From a bacterium (GTDB lineage Bacteria > Patescibacteriota > Minisyncoccia > Phycocordibacterales > Phycocordibacteraceae), in the NCBI GenBank assembly GCA_021812955.1, contig JAKAMJ010000022.1, positions 1 to 8,778 on the forward strand: DNA of 8,778 bases, read 5' to 3'. Below are positions 1 to 5,115 of the stretch, in pieces; within the stretch, counting starts at the first letter, position 1; each line of letters starts with the position of its first letter. Position numbers and translations under genes: made by a program. Under the pieces are notes generated by a model that saw only the letters and a program-made list of their open reading frames with translations, ran no database searches and was not told the DNA's origin.

Positions 1-127
1 CCGCAAGAAAGAAGAGGCGGTCGTGCCACGCGAGAACGCACGCGAGTTCGTGAAGGCCTTGTCCGATTTCAAAGAGACTATAGCCGCCGCGCATCCGGAT
101 ATCACGGGCATGACCGATTCCGAGTAG
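1..127 (+). CDS. 3' end of an unidentified gene (partial, 41 residues visible)
   Basis: An open frame enters from the left edge (first full codon at 2) and ends at TAG 125-127. The visible tail is charged and probably helical (it begins RKKEEAVVPREN and ends DITGMTDSE). There is no membrane segment and no motif I recognise, so no function is assigned. Codon use is GC-rich, like the housekeeping genes further right. It lies 21 bp upstream of the tRNA gene on the same strand, with no obvious terminator between them, so the two may be co-transcribed. That it is a real gene end is inferred from the clean frame and codon composition; the evidence is short. Confidence 0.5.
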   Translation, partial: RKKEEAVVPRENAREFVKALSDFKETIAAAHPDITGMTDSE

Positions 128-148
128 ACGCGATCGCGTTTGCAGATA

Positions 149-221
149 GCCGAAGTAGCTCAGTCGGTAGAGCAGCTCACTTGTAATGAGCAGGTCGTCG
201 GTTCAAGCCCGACCTTCGGCT
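149..221 (+). tRNA. tRNA-Thr (anticodon UGU)
   Basis: A full cloverleaf can be folded by eye. The acceptor stem is GCCGAAG (149-155) with CTTCGGC (214-220). The D stem is GCTC (158-161) with GAGC (170-173). The anticodon stem is GCTCA (175-179) with TGAGC (187-191), closing the loop CTTGTAA with anticodon TGT at 182-184. The T stem is GTCGG (197-201) with CCGAC (209-213), around the loop TTCAAGC. The discriminator is T221. The 3' CCA is not encoded (TCC follows), so it must be added after transcription. UGU reads ACA and, by wobble, other Thr codons. No separate promoter is convincing; read-through from the upstream gene is possible. Confidence 0.96.
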
Positions 222-234
222 CCGAAATGAATAT

Positions 235-266
235 CCCGTGGCGGTCCGACCGCCACGGGGGAGGCG
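235..266 (+). repeat. Palindrome copy 1, upstream of the RAYT gene
   Basis: The core GTGGCGGTCCGACCGCCAC (238-256) is a perfect palindrome with 9-bp arms around a single central C. Here flanking CCC (235-237) and GGG (257-259) extend the arms to 12 bp. It is followed by GGAGGCGAA (260-268), a 3' foot shared with copy 2 and, as GGAGGCG, with copy 4. It ends immediately before the RAYT extended -10 box and fills the place where a -35 element would be. There is no U-tract, so it is not a classic terminator for the tRNA upstream. Confidence 0.9.
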
Positions 267-268
267 AA

Positions 269-277
269 TGATAGAAT
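269..277 (+). promoter_or_regulatory. Extended -10 promoter of the RAYT gene
   Basis: TGaTAGAAT fits the extended -10 consensus TGnTATAAT. It ends 6 nt before the ATG at 284, so a start about 7 nt downstream would fall on or next to the ATG, giving a leaderless mRNA. The -35 position is occupied by palindrome copy 1. This is a sequence-pattern call only. Confidence 0.5.
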
Positions 278-283
278 GTTCAT

Positions 284-949
284 ATGAGCACGAGGAAAAT
301 CTCATTCGCGAGCGGAGAGTTCTATCACGTATTCAACAGAGGTGTCGATAAGAGAATAATTTTCTCGGACAACTCCGACATGGACAGATTTTTCAGGAGC
401 CTTATTGAGTTTAATACGGTCGAGCCGATAGGAAGCCTTTATGAGAATTCCCGACGAGATTGTGGCGGTCCGACCGCCACGGAGGCGAAGTTGGTTCAGG
501 TGGTTGCATATTGTCTGAATCCCAATCACTACCACCTTATTCTCGAGCAACTTGTCGACGGAGGCATCAGTGAATTTATGAAAAGGATTGGCGGGTATAC
601 ATGGTATTTCAACAACAAGCATGGGAGGAATGGTGCCCTGTTCCAAGGAAAGTTCAAGGCGACACACATTGACTCAAACGAATACCTTCTCCATGTGAGC
701 GCCTACGTGAACCTAAACGAGCGCGTTCACAAGCTTGAGCGTGGCGGTCCGACCGCCACGCTGGTAAAGAGTAAGTCGAGTTGGGAAGAATATGTGGATG
801 AAGGCGTGCGAGGCGTCTGCGAGAAGGATATAGTCCTCGGTCAATTTGGCAACACGCGCGAATACGAAAGTTTCGCGCGTTCGTCGCTCGAGTCGATCTT
901 GCAAAAGAGGGAGGCCCTGGAAGGACTCGACGCTTTCTTGCTCGAGTAA
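284..949 (+). CDS. REP-associated tyrosine transposase (RAYT, Y1_Tnp/HUH family)
   Basis: A 221-residue single-strand DNA transposase-like protein of the IS200/IS605 TnpA superfamily. It opens with the family-typical FYHVFNRGVDKRIIF. The metal-binding HUH motif is H82-Y83-H84 in CLNPNHYHLIL. Residues 105-129 (YTWYFNNK, then LFQGKFKATHI) are family-typical, and the catalytic tyrosine is most likely Y141 in AYVNLNE, which aligns with the YIHLNP motif of relatives. Members nick and join DNA at hairpin repeats. Two palindrome copies lie inside the frame and encode GGPTAT at residues 61-66 and 154-159: one just before the HUH strand, the other just after the catalytic helix, both apparently in loops. 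The frame is intact and the catalytic residues are present, so the protein may be active. ATG 284 follows an extended -10 box by 6 nt; there is no Shine-Dalgarno. Its more AT-rich codons than the neighbours suggest transfer. Confidence 0.9.
   Translation: MSTRKISFASGEFYHVFNRGVDKRIIFSDNSDMDRFFRSLIEFNTVEPIGSLYENSRRDCGGPTATEAKLVQVVAYCLNPNHYHLILEQLVDGGISEFMKRIGGYTWYFNNKHGRNGALFQGKFKATHIDSNEYLLHVSAYVNLNERVHKLERGGPTATLVKSKSSWEEYVDEGVRGVCEKDIVLGQFGNTREYESFARSSLESILQKREALEGLDAFLLE
462..489 (+). repeat. Palindrome copy 2, inside the RAYT gene
   Basis: The 19-bp core (462-480) is identical to copy 1 and is followed by the same GGAGGCGAA foot (481-489). It is read as C-GGPTAT-EAK (residues 60-69) without breaking the frame. 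The shared foot means the copied unit is longer than the palindrome itself. Confidence 0.92.
741..759 (+). repeat. Palindrome copy 3, inside the RAYT gene
   Basis: A third identical 19-bp core, read as R-GGPTAT-L (residues 153-160) in the same phase as copy 2. The GGAGGCG foot is missing here; GCTGGTAAAG follows instead. This copy is therefore either a core-only insertion or has diverged outside the hairpin. Confidence 0.92.
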
Positions 950-950
950 T

Positions 951-980
951 CCGTGGCGGTCCGACCGCCACGGGGAGGCG
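951..980 (+). repeat. Palindrome copy 4, downstream of the RAYT gene
   Basis: The core at 953-971 is identical; CC (951-952) and GG (972-973) extend the arms to 11 bp, and the foot GGAGGCG follows at 974-980. It starts 1 bp after the RAYT stop and lies between the convergent RAYT and thioredoxin-fold genes. The hairpin could slow transcription from both sides, but neither strand has a U-tract after it, so a terminator role is only a guess. Confidence 0.9.
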
Positions 981-989
981 GGGCAGAGA

Positions 990-1664
990 TCATTTGGTGC
1001 GGGCCGAGGGTGTGGAAGTGGCGAGAGCCCCTTTCGGGAATTGGGCTTCCAGGTCTGCGAGCGAGGTGAACCCGTACGAGCGTTTGCCGTTTATGATGAA
1101 CGCCGGAAGCGGGCCTTTCACCTTGTCGAGCGCGATGAGCGTCTTGAGGGCGCTCAGGTCGAGGTTGTAGTCGAACGAGTAGACGCGGAGCGCCGGAAAC
1201 GTGGTGCGCAGATAGGAGAGCGCGTATCCGGCCTTGTCGCAGTCGGAGCAATCGCCCGCGTTGCTATAGAAATAGAGCACGGTCACGGGCCTGATGCCGC
1301 ACGCGGACGCGAGCTGCTTGGTGAGGATGTAGTCGCGTATCTCGAGCAGGGAATACTGCTCCTTCAGCCGGACGACCTGCGGGTTGTCCGAGCCGAGCTG
1401 GTCTTCGGCGTAGGAGAGGCGGTTGCCCAGGTCGGAGAGGTTGCTTATGAACGTGGTCGAAGACGCGATGCTGTCGCACGGGGCCGACGACAGGAGCGAG
1501 AACTGCGTGTCGAGTGAGATGGTGTCTATCGAAAGCTGGTCGGCCATCGTGGAGATCTCGGCGACACGCGCGTTGTTCAGATAATTGACGGCATACGCGA
1601 CCGTCCCCGCGAGCACGGCGGTTATCAAGAATGCTATGAGGACGTTGCGGGTGACGAGCGACAT
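990..1664 (-). CDS. Membrane-anchored thioredoxin-fold protein (CxxC)
   Basis: A 224-residue protein with one N-terminal membrane segment (about residues 8-27), a polar, probably helical stretch (about 30-125), and a C-terminal thioredoxin-like domain (about 126-212). The fold is suggested by a strand VTVLYFYS, then the redox motif C139-S-D-C142, and a cis-proline candidate P187 in GPLPAFIING, where thioredoxins have it. Additional cysteines are C63 and C122. The likely role is extracytoplasmic thiol/disulfide chemistry or thiol sensing; the substrate is unknown. CSDC is not the CGPC of housekeeping thioredoxin. The start follows the glycosyltransferase stop by only 4 bp on the same strand, so the two are co-transcribed and possibly translationally coupled. 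The gene ends in front of palindrome copy 4. The membrane-anchored redox class is well supported; the exact function is not. Confidence 0.75.
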   Translation of the reverse strand: MSLVTRNVLIAFLITAVLAGTVAYAVNYLNNARVAEISTMADQLSIDTISLDTQFSLLSSAPCDSIASSTTFISNLSDLGNRLSYAEDQLGSDNPQVVRLKEQYSLLEIRDYILTKQLASACGIRPVTVLYFYSNAGDCSDCDKAGYALSYLRTTFPALRVYSFDYNLDLSALKTLIALDKVKGPLPAFIINGKRSYGFTSLADLEAQFPKGALATSTPSARTK

Positions 1665-1668
1665 GAGA

Positions 1669-2907
1669 TTATCCGCGCCAGTTGCGGTTCCGGCCTATGG
1701 TGACGTCTGCCGTGGCGCGCATGAGCCAGAGCGGCGCGATCAGGCCGTACAGGAGGGTATATGAAATGAGCCCGAGCCCGAAGCGCCCCGGCGTCTTTGA
1801 GATGCGCTTGCCGATGACGATGAGCGCGAACGAGGCCAGGAGCGACACGATACCCATGAATACCAGGTAGTCGACGGGGACATAGAACCAGTCGAACGAG
1901 CCGTGCGGAAGGAATGCGTACGAAGCGGGGACGCCGGCGCGGACCTGAAGCGCGATGAATGCGCTCCGAGCGAACGCGTACAGGGAATACGAGAAGAGCA
2001 CGATGCTGGTCCCGACGGACAGGACGGCGAGCGGTAGTATAAGCAGGCCGAGAACGCCATAGCGGCGGTTGCCGAGCAGGCCGCGGTATTCGCCGAGGAC
2101 GTTGCGCAGGAAGCCGCTCGTCCAGCGCGTGCGCTGCTTGATGAGCTTGCGGGCGGTCTCAGGAGACTTGGTGTAGACGCGCGCGCGCGGAGCGTTCTCT
2201 ATCTCGTACCCCGCCTTCTGGATGCGAAGCGCCATCTCCATGTCTTCGGTCTGGTGGCCGTGGCGGAATTCGCCGAGCTCGTTCAGTATGCTGCGGCGGT
2301 AGAAGGAGAATGGCCCCGGAGTAACGTAGAGGCCGTTGATGGACGCCATCGCATGGCGGATGGTAACGCCGAACGCGTACTCGGCGTCCTGCATGTGCTG
2401 GATGAATCCTTTCGGCGCGTGGACGGTCATCGCGGCGGTTACGGCGGCTACTTCTTTGCGCGCGAAGCAGGGGAGTATCTCGCGCAGGGCGTCCGGCTCG
2501 ACGAACGAGTCCGCATCCAGGCAGCCGATGAATTCGGCGTCCGTCACGGCGATGCCGGCGTTGAGCGCGGTGTGCTTCCCGCCGTTCTCCTTGCGGATGA
2601 TGCGCACTTGCGGATATTTCGCGAACGGGGCCATCGCCGCGGGGGTGCCGTCGGTCGAGCCGTCGTCCACTAGGATGATCTCGAGCTTGTCGGCCGGGTA
2701 GTCGAGCGCGAGCAGGGACTCGCAGGTGGCGGCGATGGTGGATTCCTCGTTCCAGCACGGGACGATGATGGCGACGGACGGCGTCTTCTCGCCCGGTTCG
2801 CGCTTGCGGGCGGAGCGCGCCGGCATCGAGAGGAACGTCACGAGGACGAACGCCTCGAAGAATATCGCGAGGAGTATGAATGGATAGGCGAGGGCGTCGA
2901 AAGCCAT
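1669..2907 (-). CDS. Membrane-bound family 2 glycosyltransferase (processive type)
   Basis: A 412-residue GT2 enzyme. An N-terminal membrane segment (about 7-27) precedes a GT-A catalytic domain (about 44-265) and about three C-terminal membrane segments (285-312, 345-367, 379-398). Motifs visible are VPCWNEE (50-55), the nucleotide-sugar DDGSTDG (81-87), the metal-binding DAD (131-133), TED with the likely catalytic base (220-222), and QRTRW (258-262). QxxRW marks enzymes related to cellulose, hyaluronan and poly-N-acetylglucosamine synthases that extend and export a polysaccharide. Product and donor sugar cannot be told from sequence. The ATG at 2907 was chosen because the open frame upstream runs antisense through pheS, because the N-terminal membrane helix follows directly, and because an extended -10 box lies 9 nt upstream. 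It is first in an operon with the thioredoxin-fold gene and divergent from pheS. Confidence 0.88.
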   Translation of the reverse strand: MAFDALAYPFILLAIFFEAFVLVTFLSMPARSARKREPGEKTPSVAIIVPCWNEESTIAATCESLLALDYPADKLEIILVDDGSTDGTPAAMAPFAKYPQVRIIRKENGGKHTALNAGIAVTDAEFIGCLDADSFVEPDALREILPCFARKEVAAVTAAMTVHAPKGFIQHMQDAEYAFGVTIRHAMASINGLYVTPGPFSFYRRSILNELGEFRHGHQTEDMEMALRIQKAGYEIENAPRARVYTKSPETARKLIKQRTRWTSGFLRNVLGEYRGLLGNRRYGVLGLLILPLAVLSVGTSIVLFSYSLYAFARSAFIALQVRAGVPASYAFLPHGSFDWFYVPVDYLVFMGIVSLLASFALIVIGKRISKTPGRFGLGLISYTLLYGLIAPLWLMRATADVTIGRNRNWRG

Positions 2908-2916
2908 GATGCATGA

Positions 2917-2925
2917 ACTGTACCA
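2917..2925 (-). promoter_or_regulatory. Extended -10 promoter of the glycosyltransferase operon
   Basis: Read on the minus strand this is TGgTACAGT, ending 9 nt before the ATG at 2907. The predicted start leaves a leader of about 3 nt. The box lies where a -35 for pheS would be, so the two divergent promoters share one 49-bp gap. Confidence 0.45.
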
Positions 2926-2939
2926 CAAAACCGGTATTC

Positions 2940-2948
2940 TGGTATAGT
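2940..2948 (+). promoter_or_regulatory. Extended -10 promoter of pheST
   Basis: TGgTATAGT matches the extended -10 consensus well and ends 8 nt before the pheS ATG at 2957, giving a leader of about 0-2 nt. GGGGAG (2949-2954) resembles a Shine-Dalgarno but is only 2 nt from the ATG and would be largely untranscribed if this promoter is used. A TAG in frame with pheS lies inside the box (2945-2947). Confidence 0.55.
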
Positions 2949-2956
2949 GGGGAGAT

Positions 2957-3694
2957 ATGGAAAAGCCAGGCCGCCTGCACCCCATCACTGTCGCCACGCG
3001 CGACATCGCGGCAATCTTCGGCCGGATGGGATTCGGCGTCGCGTATGGCCCCGAGCTTGAGGAAGAAGGCAAGGTCTTCAACGGGCTGAACATCCCGCCC
3101 GACCATCCGGCACGAAGCATGCAAGACACGTTCTGGATCAAGGACGCGCCCGGCAAGCTCATGCGTACGCACGCGACCTCGGTCTCGTTCCGCGAGCTCG
3201 AGCGCCTCGCTCGTGAGGGCGGCACCGAGCTGCGTCGCATCATGCCCGGGAAAGTATTCCGCAACGAGGCGACCGACGCGACGCACGAGGCGCAGTTCTA
3301 TCAGATCGACGGTTTCGCCGTAGGGCCGAAGGGCACGATAACCCTCGCGCACCTGAAGGGCACGCTCGAGCGATTTTATCGCGAATACCTCGGGCCGGAC
3401 GCTAAAGTGCGATTCCGCCCGAGCTTCTTCGGCTTCACCGAGCCGTCCGTCGAGGTGGACGTGTGGTTCCAGCCGGCCGGCAAGGAGGGCAAGTGGCTCG
3501 AGGTAGCCGGCGCGGGCATGTTCCATCCGAACGTCATCAGGAACGCAGGGCTCGATCCTGAAAAGATAGCGGGCTTCGCGTTCGGCGGCGGTCTCGAGCG
3601 GCTGATAATGGTGAAGCACGGCATTCCCGACGTGCGGCTCTTCCATTCCGGCGATACGCGGTTCGTGTATGGTTTTGACGAAAAGAAGATATGA
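2957..3694 (+). CDS. pheS: Phenylalanyl-tRNA synthetase alpha subunit, catalytic domain only
   Basis: The class II catalytic subunit that charges tRNA-Phe, 245 residues against about 330-350 usually. Visible are HPIT near the start (8-11), RTHATSVSFREL (70-81), motif 2 GKVFRNEATDATHEAQFYQIDG (98-119), TEPSVEVDVW of the amino-acid pocket (161-170), GAGMFHPNV (185-193), and motif 3 GFAFGGGLERLIMVKHG (206-222). The N-terminal coiled-coil arm of about 85-100 residues, which in other bacteria contacts tRNA-Phe, is missing. It is not hidden by a wrong start: a TAG in frame sits 12 nt upstream and the divergent gene begins 49 bp away. The stop overlaps the pheT start (ATGA), so the two subunits are translationally coupled. 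The family call is certain; the consequences of the missing arm are inference. Confidence 0.95.
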   Translation: MEKPGRLHPITVATRDIAAIFGRMGFGVAYGPELEEEGKVFNGLNIPPDHPARSMQDTFWIKDAPGKLMRTHATSVSFRELERLAREGGTELRRIMPGKVFRNEATDATHEAQFYQIDGFAVGPKGTITLAHLKGTLERFYREYLGPDAKVRFRPSFFGFTEPSVEVDVWFQPAGKEGKWLEVAGAGMFHPNVIRNAGLDPEKIAGFAFGGGLERLIMVKHGIPDVRLFHSGDTRFVYGFDEKKI

Positions 3695-4830
3695 AGATAA
3701 CTCGTGATCAGTTGCAGGGATATTTCGAAACGCCGCTGCCGGGCACTGCCGAGCTTGCAGACGCGTTCACGTTCCATGCGTTCGAGCTCGAGAGCGTCGA
3801 GGGCGACCTGCTCGATATCAAAGTATTGCCGAATCGCGCGGCTGACTGCGCGACGCCTGACGGCATCGCGCGCGAGCTCGCCGCCATCCTCGACCTCCCG
3901 CTCAAGAGCGGAGCGGGGCTTTCATACGAAAACCAGCCGACGGTCGGGGTGACCGTCGCGGAAATAAACGGCGCGCTCGGGTCGGATTTCTCGCGCGACG
4001 AGATGCTCGACGTGTTCCGTCGGCTGCAATTCCGCGTCGAGACCGACGAGGGGGAGATCCGCGTGACGGCACCCGCGCCGCGCACGGACGTCGTGATCCC
4101 TGAAGACGTGGCCGAAGAGGTCGGGCAGATACTCGGGTACGACCGTATCGTGTCGAAAGAATTGCCGCCGGTAGCGACGGCCCCCGACCAGGCGCGCTTC
4201 CGCGGCATCGAGAAAGTGAAAGATTTTCTCGTAGCGCGCGGCTTCACGGAAATATCGACGCAATCATTTGCAGTGAAGGGAGACATCGAGCTCGCGAACC
4301 CGATGGACAAGACGCACCCGTTCCTCCGCACGAGCCTCGATGAGAACATGACCGCGGCGCTCGCGCGCGCGAAGCAGTACGCGCCGCTCACGCTCGACCC
4401 GGGGCAGAAGCCGAAGCTTTTCGAGATAGGCACGGTCTTTACGAACGATGGCGAGAGGCTTGTGGTGAAGACGTCGGAGCCGGTGGCTGATCTGCCAGAA
4501 ATAACGGACGACTCGGAATACATGCCGGTGCAGTATGAGCTCGGTGCATACAAGCCGTTCTCGCTGTATCCGTTCATCACTCGCGACATCGCGTTCTGGG
4601 CCCCCGCCGATACCGATGTTGGACTTACGAAGTCCAACATCGAGGAGAATGCGGGCGAGTTGCTCGCGCGTCTCGACCCGTTCGACCGATTTGAGAAAGA
4701 GGGCAGAGTATCGCTCGCGTTCCGCCTCGTCTTCCAGTCGATGGAACGTACGCTCACTGATGATGAGGTAAATACTATTATGGAGAAAATCTACGCGGCG
4801 CTTCGCGCCGCGGGCTTCGAGGTGCGCTAG
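3691..4830 (+). CDS. pheT: Phenylalanyl-tRNA synthetase beta subunit, minimal form without editing domain
   Basis: 379 residues against about 780-800 in most bacteria. The order seen is B1-like N-terminus (1-37); then, directly, the segment LLDIKVLPNRAADCATPDGIARELAAILDLPL (40-71), which normally follows the EMAP-like tRNA-binding domain; then B5 (about 84-153, with the acidic stretch DVVIPEDVAEEVGQILGYD at 133-151); a shortened catalytic-like core (about 165-285); and the ferredoxin-fold anticodon-binding domain (about 287-379: YKPFSLYPFITRDIAF, then FRLVFQSMERTLTDDEV). The EMAP-like insert and the whole B3/B4 editing domain, which hydrolyses Tyr-tRNA-Phe in other PheRS, are absent. There is no stop or frameshift at either junction. 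It overlaps pheS by 4 bp and forms the heterotetramer with it. Confidence 0.94.
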   Translation: MKITRDQLQGYFETPLPGTAELADAFTFHAFELESVEGDLLDIKVLPNRAADCATPDGIARELAAILDLPLKSGAGLSYENQPTVGVTVAEINGALGSDFSRDEMLDVFRRLQFRVETDEGEIRVTAPAPRTDVVIPEDVAEEVGQILGYDRIVSKELPPVATAPDQARFRGIEKVKDFLVARGFTEISTQSFAVKGDIELANPMDKTHPFLRTSLDENMTAALARAKQYAPLTLDPGQKPKLFEIGTVFTNDGERLVVKTSEPVADLPEITDDSEYMPVQYELGAYKPFSLYPFITRDIAFWAPADTDVGLTKSNIEENAGELLARLDPFDRFEKEGRVSLAFRLVFQSMERTLTDDEVNTIMEKIYAALRAAGFEVR

Positions 4831-4839
4831 GTAGTCTTG

Positions 4840-4848
4840 TGCTAAGAT
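4840..4848 (+). promoter_or_regulatory. Extended -10 promoter of hicBA
   Basis: TGcTAAGAT ends 6 nt before the hicB ATG at 4855, with no credible -35. The predicted start coincides with the ATG, so the mRNA would be leaderless. The box lies in the 24-bp gap after pheT. Confidence 0.5.
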
Positions 4849-4854
4849 ACAGAT

Positions 4855-5115
4855 ATGAAGCAGGCTAAGAAAAAAGTTGAAGAGGTGGTGACCAAGTATG
4901 GCGTCTATAAGGCAGTGTTCGAACCAGAGCCGGACATGGGTGGTTATGCGGTAGAAGCGCCCAAAGTTCCAGGCGCTGTCTCGTGGGGGAAGAATCTCGC
5001 CGAAGCGCGGAAAATGATTGCGGAGTGCATCGAAGGAGTAATCGAGGCGCGGATTATCGCTGACGCGGCGGAAGCAAAAAGCATCCGTATCGTACGCCCG
5101 ATCACGTTTGCATGA
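4855..5115 (+). CDS. hicB: HicB-family antitoxin, short form
   Basis: An 86-residue HicB-like protein. The core YKAVFEPEPDMGGYAVEAPKVPGAVSWGKNLAEARKMIAECIEGVIE (18-64) has the partially degraded RNase-H-like fold signature: YxAxxEP, GGYxVxxPxxPGxVSxG, then a helix. In HicBA systems HicB binds HicA and blocks its mRNA-cleaving activity. No C-terminal ribbon-helix-helix or helix-turn-helix domain follows; the protein ends about 20 residues after the core, so DNA-binding autoregulation by HicB alone is doubtful. Its TGA overlaps the hicA ATG (ATGA at 5112-5115). The antitoxin comes first, the reverse of the classic hicA-hicB order. Codons are somewhat less GC-rich than in pheT and gyrB, so horizontal arrival is plausible. 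Confidence 0.86.
   Translation: MKQAKKKVEEVVTKYGVYKAVFEPEPDMGGYAVEAPKVPGAVSWGKNLAEARKMIAECIEGVIEARIIADAAEAKSIRIVRPITFA

Larger units (their letters stand above)
235..980 (+). mobile_element. RAYT/REP-like element: HUH transposase gene bracketed and interrupted by palindromes
   Basis: A Y1/HUH transposase gene (284-949) has a 19-bp palindrome just upstream (238-256), another just downstream (953-971), and two more inside the gene (462-480, 741-759). I see no copy elsewhere in the window. This is the layout of a RAYT with its REP sequences, in which a domesticated relative of IS200/IS605 TnpA is flanked by short hairpin repeats. Base composition inside the gene is visibly more AT-rich than the flanking genes, consistent with acquisition. 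No target-site duplication or att-like repeat was found, and the adjacent tRNA-Thr is intact. The outer boundaries are set at the ends of the outer palindromes and are approximate. Confidence 0.65.

Noticed and set aside
149..284. Integration of the RAYT element into tRNA-Thr
   Set aside because: The tRNA is complete and no partial copy of its 3' end is seen downstream, so no attachment-site pair is evident.
235..980. CRISPR array reading of the four regular 19-bp repeats
   Set aside because: Spacing is about 200-280 bp and irregular, two copies are inside an intact gene, and the repeat is a perfect hairpin beside a RAYT, which fits REP-type elements.
846..1517. Plus-strand open frame of 223 codons from the RAYT end into the thioredoxin-fold gene
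   Set aside because: It reads the RAYT tail and palindrome copy 4 in another phase (giving WRSDRH) and runs antisense through a gene with a clear membrane anchor and CxxC domain.
2908..3264. N-terminal extension of the glycosyltransferase by 119 codons
   Set aside because: It would run antisense through pheS and the promoter region and is Ser/Arg-rich; the membrane helix begins right after ATG 2907.
2159..3646. Long minus-strand open frame of 495 codons antisense to pheS and overlapping the glycosyltransferase gene
   Set aside because: Its product is Arg/Pro/His-rich without motifs, while the opposite strand and the other minus-strand frame encode clear PheS and GT2 proteins. It is a by-product of GC-rich codons.
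3708..4757. Minus-strand open frame of 349 codons antisense to pheT
   Set aside because: Ser/Arg-rich, no domain, and PheT on the plus strand has strong family signatures throughout.
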